From Abditibacteriota bacterium (GTDB lineage: Bacteria > Armatimonadota > UBA5829), in NCBI GenBank assembly GCA_017552965.1, contig JAFZNQ010000004.1:1-64000 (forward strand): a stretch of 64,000 nt of DNA, read 5' to 3'. The notes beneath the pieces were generated by a model. It worked only from the letters and a program-made list of their open reading frames with translations, was not told where the DNA came from and made no database searches. The position numbers and the translations under genes were made by a program. Position 1 is the stretch's first letter; each line of letters starts with the position of its first letter. Shown in pieces: positions 24,780 through 33,932 of this stretch.

Positions 24780-26399
24780 TTGAACATACTCGTCATCAAC
24801 GGCCCCAACCTCAATATGCTGGGGATAAGGGAGCCGGGCATATACGGCAAGGGCACCTACGGGGACCTGTGCCGCAGGATAGAAGCCCACGCCGCGGCCA
24901 TCGGCGCAAACGTGGAGCTGTATCAGTCCAATCACGAGGGAGACCTGGTGGACAAGATACAGCAGGCCCTGGGCGCTGCCGACGGCATAGTCATCAATCC
25001 GGGAGCCTACACCCACACCAGCGTGGCCCTGCTGGACGCCCTCAAGGCGGTCGGCCTGCCCGCGGTGGAGGTGCACATATCCCGGGTGGAGGAGCGGGAG
25101 GCCTTCAGACAGATATCCTACGTCAGGGACGCCTGCCTGAAGACCATCACCGGCCACGGCTTTGACGGCTACACCGAGGCCGTCAGCTTTCTCGCGGCCA
25201 TTCTCCGGACCCCGGGCAGGACCGTCTGCATCAAGCCGGGCAAGGCCTCCGGCACCGTCACGGCCCCGCCGGCCAAGAGCATGGCCCACCGGCTGCTCAT
25301 AGCCGCCTTTCTGGCGGAGGAGTGCGGCGGCGGCAAATGCCGCATAGGCAACCTGGCCCCCTCCGACGACATACTGGCCACGGAGGGCTGCATAGAAGCC
25401 GCGAAAAAATACCTCCGGGGCGACACGGACTCCCTGACCATGAACGCAGGCGAGTCCGGCTCCACCCTCAGGTTCCTGATACCCTGGGCCCTGACCCTGT
25501 CGGACAAGGTGGTCTTCACCGGGTCGGAGCGGCTGCTGGAGAGGCCTCTGTCCGTGTATGAGGACATCTGCGCGGAAAAGGGCTTTCTCTTCGAAAAGGG
25601 GCCCCGCTCCCTGACCCTGAGGGGCTCTCTCGGCCCCGGGACCTACAGGATGAGGGGCGACGTCTCCAGCCAGTTCGCCAGCGGCCTGCTGTTTGCCCTG
25701 CCCCTGCTGGACGGGGACAGCCGCATAGAGTTTACCACCCCGCCGGAAAGCCTGCCCTATATACGGATGACCCTGCAGGCGCTGGACATGTTCGGCGTCC
25801 GGGCGGCGCTGGAAGAGGGAGGCGTCACGGTCCCCGGCAGACAGAAATATATCCCCCGGGACGCCGACGCGGAGGGCGACTGGAGCAACGCCGCCTTTCT
25901 GAAGGCCCTGGACCTCTTCGGAGGCAGCGTCCGGGTGGAGGGGCTGGACCCGGATTCCCTGCAGGGCGACAAGGTCTGCGTGGAGTATTTCCGCCGCCTG
26001 GCCGACGGCGGGGCCGAGCTGGACATATCCCAGTGCCCCGACCTGGGGCCGGTGCTGTTTGCTGCGGCGGCGGGGCTCACGGGCGGCCGCTTTACCGGCA
26101 CGAAGCGCCTGAGCATCAAGGAGTCCGACAGGACCCGGGCCATGGCGGAGGAGCTGGCCAAATTCGGCATACGCTGCCTGGAGGAGGACAACGCGTTCAC
26201 GGTGTTTCCGGGCAGCCTCACGGCCCCCGCAGAGCCCCTCTGCGGACACAACGACCACAGGATAGTCATGGCCCTCTCGGTGCTGCTCACCGTCACGGGA
26301 GGCGCCGTCAGCGGCGCCGGGGCGGTAAAGAAGAGCTGGCCGGACTTTTTTGACGCGCTGAAACAACTTGGAGTAACATGGTATGCAGTGGATAAGTAA
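24780..26399 (+). CDS. aroQ/aroA: Type II 3-dehydroquinase-EPSP synthase fusion
   Basis: 539 residues starting at TTG (24780) with GGAGGG ten bases before. Residues 1 to about 142 are a type II dehydroquinase: NGPNLNMLGIREPGIYG with catalytic Tyr, INPGAYTHTSVALLDAL, VEVHISRVEEREAFRQ. Residues about 150-539 are EPSP synthase: PPAKSMAHRLLIAA, NAGESGSTLRFLIP, KESDRTRAMAEEL, CGHNDHRIVMALSV. It does two non-consecutive steps. EPSP synthase motifs look intact; the class (glyphosate sensitivity) is not judged. This fusion is not a common arrangement as far as I know. The 3' end overlaps tyrA by 17 bases. Confidence 0.94.
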   Translation: MNILVINGPNLNMLGIREPGIYGKGTYGDLCRRIEAHAAAIGANVELYQSNHEGDLVDKIQQALGAADGIVINPGAYTHTSVALLDALKAVGLPAVEVHISRVEEREAFRQISYVRDACLKTITGHGFDGYTEAVSFLAAILRTPGRTVCIKPGKASGTVTAPPAKSMAHRLLIAAFLAEECGGGKCRIGNLAPSDDILATEGCIEAAKKYLRGDTDSLTMNAGESGSTLRFLIPWALTLSDKVVFTGSERLLERPLSVYEDICAEKGFLFEKGPRSLTLRGSLGPGTYRMRGDVSSQFASGLLFALPLLDGDSRIEFTTPPESLPYIRMTLQALDMFGVRAALEEGGVTVPGRQKYIPRDADAEGDWSNAAFLKALDLFGGSVRVEGLDPDSLQGDKVCVEYFRRLADGGAELDISQCPDLGPVLFAAAAGLTGGRFTGTKRLSIKESDRTRAMAEELAKFGIRCLEEDNAFTVFPGSLTAPAEPLCGHNDHRIVMALSVLLTVTGGAVSGAGAVKKSWPDFFDALKQLGVTWYAVDK

Positions 26400-27240
26400 A
26401 GGCAATATTCTCATAGCGGGCCTGGGTCTCATGGGCGGCAGCTACGCCATGGCCCTGTCCCGTCTGGGCTATCACGTGACGGCCATAGACACCCGCCCCG
26501 AAGCCATCGGCTACGCCCTGTCCCGGGGCATCATCAAGGAGGGCAGCACCCGGGTGGAGCCCGGGCTGGTGACCGGAGCCGACGCGGTGATCTTTGGCCT
26601 GTATCCCCACGTGTTCAGGGAATGGATAGAGGAGCACGGGCATCTGTTCCGTCCCGGAGCCATGCTCACCGACGTCACCGGCGTCAAGAGCGCCGTGGTT
26701 TACGACGTGCAGAGGCTCCTGCCTCCGGGAGTGGAATTCATACCGGCCCATCCCATGGCCGGCCGGGAGGTCTATGGCGTGGAAAACAGCGACGACCGCA
26801 TCTTTCACGACGCCAACTTTATCGTGACCCCCACGGACAGCAATACTCCCGAAGCGGTGGAGTGGTGCAAGGACCTGGGGCGCATACTGGGCTTTCGGAA
26901 AATATCGGTGCTGTCGCCGGAGGAGCACGACGAGATGATAGCCTTCCTCTCCCAGCTCACCCACTGCATAGCCGTCAGCCTGATGACCTGCACCGACAAC
27001 AGGCATCTGGCAGACTACACCGGCAACTCCTTCCGGGACCTGACCCGCATAGCCCGGATCAACGAAAACATGTGGAGCGAGCTGTTCGTCATGAACAAAA
27101 AGCCCCTGCTGGACAAGATGGACCGCTTTATAGAGGAGATCAGGGAGTTCCGGGACGCCCTGGACAGGGACGACACGGAAACAATGCGGGAAAAGATGCG
27201 TCTTTCCACAGAGCGAAGGGCCTGGTTTGACGTAAAATAA
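26383..27240 (+). CDS. tyrA: Prephenate dehydrogenase
   Basis: Oxidative decarboxylation of prephenate to 4-hydroxyphenylpyruvate for tyrosine. 285 residues, no ACT domain. The Rossmann loop GLGLMGGSYAMAL is at about residues 13-25; the substrate-site AHPMAGREVYGVENS, the FLSQLTHCIAVSL helix and SFRDLTRIARINENMW follow. The ATG at 26383 lies inside the 3' end of aroQ/aroA; another ATG at 26378 is in a frame that stops at once and is rejected. Confidence 0.95.
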   Translation: MQWISKGNILIAGLGLMGGSYAMALSRLGYHVTAIDTRPEAIGYALSRGIIKEGSTRVEPGLVTGADAVIFGLYPHVFREWIEEHGHLFRPGAMLTDVTGVKSAVVYDVQRLLPPGVEFIPAHPMAGREVYGVENSDDRIFHDANFIVTPTDSNTPEAVEWCKDLGRILGFRKISVLSPEEHDEMIAFLSQLTHCIAVSLMTCTDNRHLADYTGNSFRDLTRIARINENMWSELFVMNKKPLLDKMDRFIEEIREFRDALDRDDTETMREKMRLSTERRAWFDVK

Positions 27241-27260
27241 GGGATAGTGAGGTCAGACTT

Positions 27261-28289
27261 ATGAATATGGATTTTTATCGCAAGCTCGCCATACCTCTGG
27301 AGGTAAAGGAGATGTTTCCCGTCACCCGGAAGGTCAGCGAGACCAGAGAGCAAAAGGTGCTGGAGCTGAAGCAGATACTGGACGGCCGCAGCGACAGGTT
27401 AATACTCGTCATAGGCCCCTGCTCCGCCGACAATGAGGACAGCGTGCTGGACTATATATCCAGGCTGGTGCCGGTGCAGGAGAGGGTGAAGGACAAGATC
27501 ATGATAGTCCCCAGGATATACACCAACAAGCCCCGCACCACCGGGGACGGCTACAAGGGGCTGCTGCACCAGCCGGACCCCAACGAGAAGCCCGACCTGT
27601 TCAAGGGGCTCATAGCCGTCAGGGAAATGCACATGCGGGTGGTCAACGAGACCGGCTTTGGCTGCGCCGACGAGATGCTTTACCCGGACAACCACAAATA
27701 TCTGGACGACATCCTGGTTTACGTGGCAGTGGGCGCCCGGTCGGTGGAAAATCAGGAGCACCGGCTGACGGCCTCCGGCATAGACGTGCCCGTGGGCATG
27801 AAAAACCCCACCGGCGGAGACCTGTCCGTGATGATGAACGCCATCACGGCGGCCCACCATCAGCACACCTTTATCTACAGGGGCTGGGAGGCCCATTCCT
27901 TCGGCAATCCCTACGCCCACGCCATACTGAGGGGCTACACCGACAAGCACAGGCAAAACCACCCCAATTATCACTATGAAGACCTGGAGCTGCTGTGCGA
28001 TTTTTATGACAAGAGCGGCCTGCCCAACCCGGCGGCGCTGGTGGACACCAACCACAGCAACTCCGGCAAAGACCCTATGCGGCAGCCCCTTATCATCAGA
28101 GAGGTGCTGCAGAGCCGCCGCTACAACCGGCGCATCAGGGACCTGGTCAAGGGCTTCATGATAGAGAGCTACATAGAGACCGGCTCTCAGGAGGTGGGCG
28201 GAGGCTGCTACGGCAAATCCATCACAGACCCCTGCCTGGGCTGGGAAGAGACCGAGGAGATGATCCTGCGGGCGGCGGATATGCTGTAA
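27261..28289 (+). CDS. aroF: DAHP synthase, class I (AroFGH type)
   Basis: Entry enzyme of the shikimate pathway, condensing PEP with erythrose 4-phosphate. 342 residues, the size of the alpha subfamily (E. coli AroF/G/H). [87 protein letters not shown] and [10 protein letters not shown] are diagnostic. Feedback specificity cannot be read from sequence. It is unusual that the first enzyme is encoded late in the operon. Confidence 0.96.
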   Translation: MNMDFYRKLAIPLEVKEMFPVTRKVSETREQKVLELKQILDGRSDRLILVIGPCSADNEDSVLDYISRLVPVQERVKDKIMIVPRIYTNKPRTTGDGYKGLLHQPDPNEKPDLFKGLIAVREMHMRVVNETGFGCADEMLYPDNHKYLDDILVYVAVGARSVENQEHRLTASGIDVPVGMKNPTGGDLSVMMNAITAAHHQHTFIYRGWEAHSFGNPYAHAILRGYTDKHRQNHPNYHYEDLELLCDFYDKSGLPNPAALVDTNHSNSGKDPMRQPLIIREVLQSRRYNRRIRDLVKGFMIESYIETGSQEVGGGCYGKSITDPCLGWEETEEMILRAADML

Positions 28290-28302
28290 GGAGATATATA
28301 CC

Positions 28303-29487
28303 ATGAGCAAAGGACGCTTTGGCATCCACGGGGGCCAGTATATCCCCGAGACCCTGATGAACGCCGTCATCGAGCTGGACGAGGCTTACCTCAGCTGCAA
28401 GGACGACCCGGACTTCCGGCGGGAACTGTCGGAGCTGCTGAACGAATACGCCGGCAGGCCCTCGCGGCTCTATTTTGCCCGGCATATGACAGAGGACCTG
28501 GGCGGGGCAAAGATATATCTGAAACGGGAAGACCTGAACCACACCGGCGCCCACAAGATCAACAACGTGCTGGGCCAGGCCCTGCTGGCCAAGAAGATGG
28601 GCAAGACCCGCCTCATAGCAGAGACCGGAGCCGGCCAGCACGGCGTGGCCACCGCCACGGCGGCGGCCCTGTTCGGCATGGAGTGCGTGGTGTTTATGGG
28701 CGAGGAGGACACGGTGCGCCAGGCCCTGAACGTCTATCGCATGCGGCTGCTGGGAGCGCAGGTAGTGCCGGTCAGCACCGGCACCGCCACCCTGAAGGAC
28801 GCAGTGTCCGAAGCCTTCCGTGAATGGACCAACAGGATATCGGACACCCACTACTGCCTGGGCTCGGTGATGGGGCCCCACCCCTTCCCCACCATAGTCC
28901 GGGACTTTCAGGCCGTGATCTCCGCCGAGATCAAAGAGCAGATGCTGGAGCGGGAAGGCAGGCTGCCGGACGTGGTGGCCGCCTGCGTGGGCGGCGGCTC
29001 CAACGCCATAGGCTCCTTTTATCACTTCATAGAGGACCGCAGCGTGCGGCTGGTGGGCTGCGAGGCGGCGGGCAGAGGCGTGGACACCTTTGAGACCGTG
29101 GCCACCATAGCCACCGGCAGAGAGGGCATATTTCACGGCATGAAGTCCTATTTCTGTCAGGACGAATACGGCCAGATAGCCCCGGTGTATTCCATATCCG
29201 CGGGCCTGGACTATCCGGGCATAGGCCCCGAGCACGCCTGGCTCCACGACACGGGCAGGGCCCAATACGCGCCGGTCACCGACGAAGAAGCGGTGGAGGC
29301 CTTTGAGTATATGGCCCGGACCGAGGGCATCATCCCCGCCATCGAATCTGCCCACGCGGCCGCCTGGGTCATGAAGGAGGCCCCCTCCATGCCCCGGGAC
29401 GCCATCGTGGTGATCACTCTTTCGGGCAGGGGCGACAAGGACTGCGCGGCTATAGCCCGCTACAGGGGAGAAGACATCCATGAGTAA
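28303..29487 (+). CDS. trpB: Tryptophan synthase beta chain
   Basis: PLP enzyme joining indole and serine. 394 residues, the TrpB1 type that pairs with Trp[30 protein letters not shown] with the PLP Lys (about residue 84), [26 protein letters not shown] (PLP phosphate loop), [15 protein letters not shown] and TLSGRGDKD are present. GGAGATATA precedes the start. The 3' end overlaps trpA by eight bases. Confidence 0.98.
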   Translation: MSKGRFGIHGGQYIPETLMNAVIELDEAYLSCKDDPDFRRELSELLNEYAGRPSRLYFARHMTEDLGGAKIYLKREDLNHTGAHKINNVLGQALLAKKMGKTRLIAETGAGQHGVATATAAALFGMECVVFMGEEDTVRQALNVYRMRLLGAQVVPVSTGTATLKDAVSEAFREWTNRISDTHYCLGSVMGPHPFPTIVRDFQAVISAEIKEQMLEREGRLPDVVAACVGGGSNAIGSFYHFIEDRSVRLVGCEAAGRGVDTFETVATIATGREGIFHGMKSYFCQDEYGQIAPVYSISAGLDYPGIGPEHAWLHDTGRAQYAPVTDEEAVEAFEYMARTEGIIPAIESAHAAAWVMKEAPSMPRDAIVVITLSGRGDKDCAAIARYRGEDIHE

Positions 29488-30256
29488 GATATACAAGGCT
29501 TTTGAAAAAGGCAAGGCCTTTATACCCTTTATCACCTGCGGCGACCCCGACCTCGCCACCACCGAAGCGGCGGTGAAGGCCGCCGCGGCCAACGGAGCCG
29601 GCCTCATAGAGCTGGGAATACCCTTTTCCGACCCCACGGCGGAAGGCCCCGTGATCCAGGGAGCGAACCTGAGGGCCCTGTCGGCGGGAGTCACCACCGA
29701 CAAGGTGTTCGAACTGGTGAGCCGCCTGAGACAGACCGTGGATATACCCATGGTCTTCATGACCTATGCCAACGTGGTCTATTCCTACGGAGCGGAGCGC
29801 TTTATGGAGCGCTGCAGCCGGGAGGGCATAGACGGCGTCATCCTGCCCGACCTGCCCTTTGAGGAAAAGGGCGAGTTTCTCGCCGCCTGCCGCGCCCGGG
29901 GAGTGGACCTGATCAGCATGATCGCCCCCACCTCCGCCGACAGGATAGCCATGATAGCCAGGGAGGCCGAGGGCTTCCTCTACGTGGTCTCCAGCCTGGG
30001 AGTCACCGGCATGAGGAGCGAGATCACCACCGATCTCGGGTCCATCATAGAGACTGTGCGCCACAACACCTCTGTCCCCTGCGCCATAGGCTTTGGCATA
30101 TCGAGCCCGGAGCAGGCCCGGAAGATGGCCTCCCTTTCCGACGGAGCCATCGTGGGCAGCGCCATCATCAAGCTGCTGGAAAAATACGGCCGGGAGGCGC
30201 CGGAGCGCATCGGCGGATTCGTCAGGGAAATGAAAGCGGCCGTGGACCGGGCCTGA
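29480..30256 (+). CDS. trpA: Tryptophan synthase alpha chain
   Basis: Cleaves indole-3-glycerol phosphate to indole, passing it to TrpB. 258-residue barrel. [30 protein letters not shown] with the catalytic Glu and Asp, [26 protein letters not shown], the [11 protein letters not shown] segment and GFGISSPEQ are family signatures. Last gene of the aromatic operon. No clear plus-strand intrinsic terminator follows; a 26-bp piece resembling the end of the intergenic repeats (30271-30296) lies just after it. Confidence 0.98.
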   Translation: MSKIYKAFEKGKAFIPFITCGDPDLATTEAAVKAAAANGAGLIELGIPFSDPTAEGPVIQGANLRALSAGVTTDKVFELVSRLRQTVDIPMVFMTYANVVYSYGAERFMERCSREGIDGVILPDLPFEEKGEFLAACRARGVDLISMIAPTSADRIAMIAREAEGFLYVVSSLGVTGMRSEITTDLGSIIETVRHNTSVPCAIGFGISSPEQARKMASLSDGAIVGSAIIKLLEKYGREAPERIGGFVREMKAAVDRA

Positions 30257-30270
30257 CAGGCCCAACGCTC

Positions 30271-30296
30271 CGCCGTCATCCCGGCGCCTGAGGCGC
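30271..30296 (+). repeat. Short fragment resembling the CGTCATCC intergenic repeat end
   Basis: GCCGTCATCCCGGCG followed by a small GCGCC/GGCGC hairpin between the convergent trpA and nfnB genes; the same end sequence begins the repeats at 15097 and 63373. Confidence 0.5.
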
Positions 30297-30322
30297 AAAA
30301 AAAAGGCCCCCTTCCGGGAGCC
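30297..30322 (-). terminator. Intrinsic terminator after nfnB
   Basis: On the minus strand GGCTCCC-GGAA-GGGGGCC (one G-U) followed by eight T, 17 bases after the nfnB stop. Confidence 0.88.
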
Positions 30323-30338
30323 GGCGGCTTTGAGCCGC

Positions 30339-31712
30339 TCACATATATTTTGCTCTGATATACTCTTCGATGCCTTTGGCAGCTATCCTGCCGGCGCCCA
30401 TGGCGGATATGACAGTGGCGCTGCCGGTGACCACGTCGCCGCCGGCAAATATGCCGGGGATATTGGTCATGCCGGTCTCCGGGTCCACGGGGATGCCTCC
30501 CCAGGAGAGGGTCTCAAGGCCGGGGGTGGTGTCCCTGATGAGAGGATTTGGGGTCTGTCCCAGGGCCACTATGGCGCAGTCGGCCGCGATGACCTCGGTC
30601 TTGCCCGTGGGCCTGGGGCGGCGTCTGCCGCTCTGGTCCGGCTCTCCCAGTTCCATCTCGCTGCACAGGACAGCCTGCAGGGTCTTCTCTCCCAAAAACT
30701 CAGCCGGCCCCAGCAAAAAGCGAAAACGCACCCCTTCTTCGGCGGCGTGGTGTATCTCTTCCTCCCGGGCGGGCATCTCGGCCCGGCTGCGGCGGTATAT
30801 GATGGTCACGCTCTCGGCGCCGGTCCTGAGGGCCGTGCGGGCGCAGTCCATGGCTGTGTTGCCCGCGCCTATCACCACGGTCTTGCCGGGCTTGGGCATG
30901 GGGGTCAGATAGTCGCTGCGGCAGGCCCGCATCAGATTGATCCTGGTGAGCCATTCGTTGCCGGAAAACACGCCGGGCAGGTCCTCGCCCTTGATGCCCA
31001 TGAGCTTGGGCGCTCCGGAGCCGGTGCCCAGAAATACGGCGTGAAAGCCCTCGTCAAAAAGGCTCGTCACCTCAAAGGCTCTGCCGGCGGGGGCGTTCGG
31101 GATGAACTCTGCCCCCAGAGCGCTGATCTGGTCTATCTCCCGGTCCAGCACCCCTCTGGGCAGCCTGAACTCGGGGATGCCGTAGCGCAGCACTCCGCCG
31201 GGCTTGTGCAGGGCTTCAAACACGGTCACCCTGAAGCCCTTCTTTGCCAGAGAGCCGGCCACCGTCAGCCCGGAGGGGCCGGAGCCTACCACCGCCACCC
31301 TGAAGCCGGCAAATTCATCCGTGGCTGCCGGGGAAATGGCGTCGCAGGCGCTGTCCGCGGCATAGCGTTCCAGCCTGCCTATGGCCAGCGGCTTGCCCGC
31401 CCTGGCCAGGATACATTGCTTCTGACACTGCTTTTCCTGAGGGCACACCCTGCCGCAGACTGCGGGCAGAGAGTTGGTCTCCATGATCACCGCCAGAGCG
31501 CCGGCGCTGTCGCCCTCTTTGATCCTGCGTATGAATTCGGGTATATTGACCCCCACGGGGCAGCCCTTCACGCACCGGGGATTCTTGCAGCTCAGACACC
31601 TGGAGGCTTCCAGTTCCGCCAATTCCTTTGTGTAGCCCAGAGCCACCTCGTCAAAGTTGCGGATCCTCTGCGAGGGTTCCTGGCAGGGCATCGATACCTG
31701 CGCCGTGCTCAT
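30339..31712 (-). CDS. nfnB: NfnB/GltD-like FAD/NADPH Fe-S oxidoreductase large subunit
   Basis: 457 residues of the glutamate-synthase small-chain family. N-terminal Fe-S ligands SRCLSCKNPRCVKGCPVG (about residues 36-53) and VCGRVCPQEKQCQKQC precede a FAD Rossmann loop (VAVVGSGPSGLTVAGSLAKK) and an NADP loop (VVIGAGNTAMDCARTALR). Adjacent to and overlapping nfnA, it fits the large subunit of NADH-dependent reduced ferredoxin:NADP oxidoreductase, an electron-bifurcating transhydrogenase of anaerobes. A stand-alone GltD/SudA-type role is the alternative; no large glutamate synthase subunit is nearby. Four-base ATGA overlap with nfnA. Confidence 0.88.
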   Translation of the reverse strand: MSTAQVSMPCQEPSQRIRNFDEVALGYTKELAELEASRCLSCKNPRCVKGCPVGVNIPEFIRRIKEGDSAGALAVIMETNSLPAVCGRVCPQEKQCQKQCILARAGKPLAIGRLERYAADSACDAISPAATDEFAGFRVAVVGSGPSGLTVAGSLAKKGFRVTVFEALHKPGGVLRYGIPEFRLPRGVLDREIDQISALGAEFIPNAPAGRAFEVTSLFDEGFHAVFLGTGSGAPKLMGIKGEDLPGVFSGNEWLTRINLMRACRSDYLTPMPKPGKTVVIGAGNTAMDCARTALRTGAESVTIIYRRSRAEMPAREEEIHHAAEEGVRFRFLLGPAEFLGEKTLQAVLCSEMELGEPDQSGRRRPRPTGKTEVIAADCAIVALGQTPNPLIRDTTPGLETLSWGGIPVDPETGMTNIPGIFAGGDVVTGSATVISAMGAGRIAAKGIEEYIRAKYM

Positions 31713-32596
31713 ATGCTGTTTTCAAGAGCCATTCTCTTTTGCTCCTGCTCCTCTTCAAAATAATATGCCTTGCGTTTTTTCAGCTCGTCCCAGTCCACCT
31801 GATGGGCGTCGAACTCGGGTCCGTCCACACAGGTGTAGCGCACCGCGCCGCCCACCTTCACCCGGCAGCAGCCGCACATGCCGGTGCCGTCTATCATGAT
31901 GGGGTCCAGGCTGGCGGTGGCGGGCACGCCGTATTCTTTGGTCAGGTCGCTCACCGCCCTCATCATGGGCAGGGGACCTATGCACAGCACGCTGTCCAGA
32001 GCCTTCTCCTCCAGCAGCTCCCTGAGCACGTCGGTCACCAGCCCCTTCCGGCCGGAGGAGCCGTCGTCCGTGATCAGCAGCAGCCTGTCGGCAAAGGCTC
32101 TGATCTCGTCTGTGAGGAAAAACAGGCCCTTGGTCCGTGCGCCTATGATCACCGTCACCTCGTTCCCGTGCTCTTTCATGGCTTTGGCCACCGGGTAGGC
32201 GATGGCGGTGCCCACTCCGCCGCCTATAACGGCGACTCTGCCCAGGCCCTCCACCACGCTGGGATGGCCCATGGGGCCCGCCACGGACATGACGGGGTCG
32301 CCCTCCTCCGCCCGGGACAGCTCTATGGTGCTGCGGCCCACAGCCTGAAAGATCACGCTGATGGAGCCTTTGTCCCTGCGGGCGCCGCTGATGGTGAGAG
32401 GTATCCTCTCCCCTTTTTCGTCCCGGCAGATCATGACGAACTGCCCGGGCTTTGCGGCCGCCGCCACCAAAGGCGCATAGATCTCTATCTCCGTAATGGT
32501 GTCCGAGATCCTTCTTTTGGAGAGCACTCTGCTCGCCAGATCCCGGGATCCCACCTCCGAAAGACGGCAGGGACTGCCGTCGGCATGAACTATCAT
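31709..32596 (-). CDS. nfnA: NfnA-like FAD/2Fe-2S subunit (DHODH electron-transfer-subunit family)
   Basis: 295 residues. Ferredoxin-reductase-like FAD domain (PGQFVMICRDEKGERIPLTI), NAD domain (VAVIGGGVGTAIAYPVAKA) and a C-terminal 2Fe-2S site (DGTGMCGCCRVKVGG, TCVDGPEFD). This layout is the small subunit of NfnAB. The ATG at 32596 is preceded by AAGGAGTATCG, so a slightly extended N-terminus relative to the family is accepted. It lies 34 bases behind a pectate-lyase-superfamily gene and is probably the penultimate gene of the 12-kb operon starting at 42326. Confidence 0.88.
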   Translation of the reverse strand: MIVHADGSPCRLSEVGSRDLASRVLSKRRISDTITEIEIYAPLVAAAAKPGQFVMICRDEKGERIPLTISGARRDKGSISVIFQAVGRSTIELSRAEEGDPVMSVAGPMGHPSVVEGLGRVAVIGGGVGTAIAYPVAKAMKEHGNEVTVIIGARTKGLFFLTDEIRAFADRLLLITDDGSSGRKGLVTDVLRELLEEKALDSVLCIGPLPMMRAVSDLTKEYGVPATASLDPIMIDGTGMCGCCRVKVGGAVRYTCVDGPEFDAHQVDWDELKKRKAYYFEEEQEQKRMALENSI

Positions 32597-32630
32597 CGAT
32601 ACTCCTTACCGCCCCCCGCGGGGCGCGTCG

Positions 32631-33932
32631 CTATAGTTTTTCCGTCCTGTTGCCTGCGATCACCTTGTTGGCGCCGGAGGACATATCCAGCAGGGGCCGG
32701 GCCTTGCCGGGCTGCTGCAGCAGGTTGTCCTGCAGGTATATATAGTCCGCCCCCTCGTCTATGATCACCGCCGGCACCTCGCCGGTCCCCATCAGCAGGC
32801 AGTCCTTCACCCACACCCTTTGGGCCTTGCTGCCCAGGCGTATCGCCGGGCTTGCGCTCTGGATGACGCAGTCGGATATGGTGAGCTTGTTGGTATAAAA
32901 GGGCTTCCAGTATATGCCGGAATAATCGTGGTCTATGCCGGTGTAGGCGCCGTCGCCGAAGCCCCGGATCTGGGTGTCCTTGATGACTCCGTTGAAGCCT
33001 ATGGCCTCGGGGAGGACCCGGATGCCCACGCCTCCCTTGTTGACCAGCACGTTGCAGCCCAGCACCGTGAAGCCCAGGACTCCCCGGAAGTCGAAGCCGC
33101 AGTCCACCGCCTCTATCCAGCAGTTGGTAAAGGCGTAGCCCAGGCTGATCACGCTCTCATTGGCGTCCGGCCGGGCCGTGAGGGTCTGGCGGAAAAAGCA
33201 CTTGGCCCCTATCACAAAGCAGGCGTTGAAGGTGGCTCCGTCCTGACGGCCGAAATCAAAGGCTATGAGATGGTGGGCGGCGTAGGCCTTCTCCGTGAAG
33301 GGGCCTATGCGGGAGGGGAAAAAGTGCACGTTCTCAAACCTGTTCACGTCCAGCCCGCCGCTGAGGCGGAAGCCCCGCCAGTGGCAGAAGGCCTTGATGT
33401 TGGCAAAATAGCACTGCCCCGCGTTGGCTCCCCCCGGATAGGGAGTGGACACTCCGATCCAGGCGCCGTCTATGTCTATGTATTCCAGGCTCACGTTGCA
33501 GCCGGCTATCTCAAAGGCCGCATCGTACAGATCGGGCTTTTCCATCTTCTCCGGGGTCAGGTTGTCCGGATAATACACCGCCGCCCCCTTCACCGCCGAA
33601 TAGGAGTTCATGCGGAAGGCGGGGCCGTCCCTGTGCCTGACGTGAAAGGTGGAGGTGGTGTTTTCCCAGCTGTCGCCCTGTCCCAGGAGCACGGTCCGCT
33701 GAGGGATGGTCACGGTCTTTTCCAGCGCCATGACTCCCGCAGGCAGACGCACCACCCCTCCGCCTGAGGGCAGGCTGTCAATGGCCCTTTGCAGGGCTGC
33801 CGCGCAGGGAGCGGCGCCGTCGGCCGTGACGCCGAAGTCAGCCGCCATGACCTCTCCCGACGGCGAGACCGCCGAAGCGCAGAGAGAGCCGGCGCAGAGT
33901 ACCAGGAGCAGCGCGGAGAGCAGTCTGGTCAT
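32631..33932 (-). CDS. Pectate-lyase-superfamily (Pectate_lyase_3-like) secreted beta-helix protein, paralog 1
   Basis: 433 residues from the ATG at 33932, which overlaps the upstream stop (ATGA) and begins a signal peptide (MTRLLSALLLVLCAGSLCASA). MAADFGVTADGAAPCAAALQ and GGGVVRLPAGVMAL are the cap and first strands of the Pectate_lyase_3 domain; the remainder is beta-helix with many aromatic and Cys-bearing turns (for example NRFENVHFFPSR, AFDFGRQDGATFN). No confirmed catalytic triad can be assigned. About half of the residues match the two upstream paralogs. Likely cell-surface polysaccharide binding or cleavage. Confidence 0.75.
   Translation of the reverse strand: MTRLLSALLLVLCAGSLCASAVSPSGEVMAADFGVTADGAAPCAAALQRAIDSLPSGGGVVRLPAGVMALEKTVTIPQRTVLLGQGDSWENTTSTFHVRHRDGPAFRMNSYSAVKGAAVYYPDNLTPEKMEKPDLYDAAFEIAGCNVSLEYIDIDGAWIGVSTPYPGGANAGQCYFANIKAFCHWRGFRLSGGLDVNRFENVHFFPSRIGPFTEKAYAAHHLIAFDFGRQDGATFNACFVIGAKCFFRQTLTARPDANESVISLGYAFTNCWIEAVDCGFDFRGVLGFTVLGCNVLVNKGGVGIRVLPEAIGFNGVIKDTQIRGFGDGAYTGIDHDYSGIYWKPFYTNKLTISDCVIQSASPAIRLGSKAQRVWVKDCLLMGTGEVPAVIIDEGADYIYLQDNLLQQPGKARPLLDMSSGANKVIAGNRTEKL

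Noticed and set aside
30257-30304. A plus-strand terminator after trpA
   Set aside because: The GCGCC/GGCGC hairpin is followed by A and not T on the plus strand; the T-run serves the minus-strand nfnB transcript.
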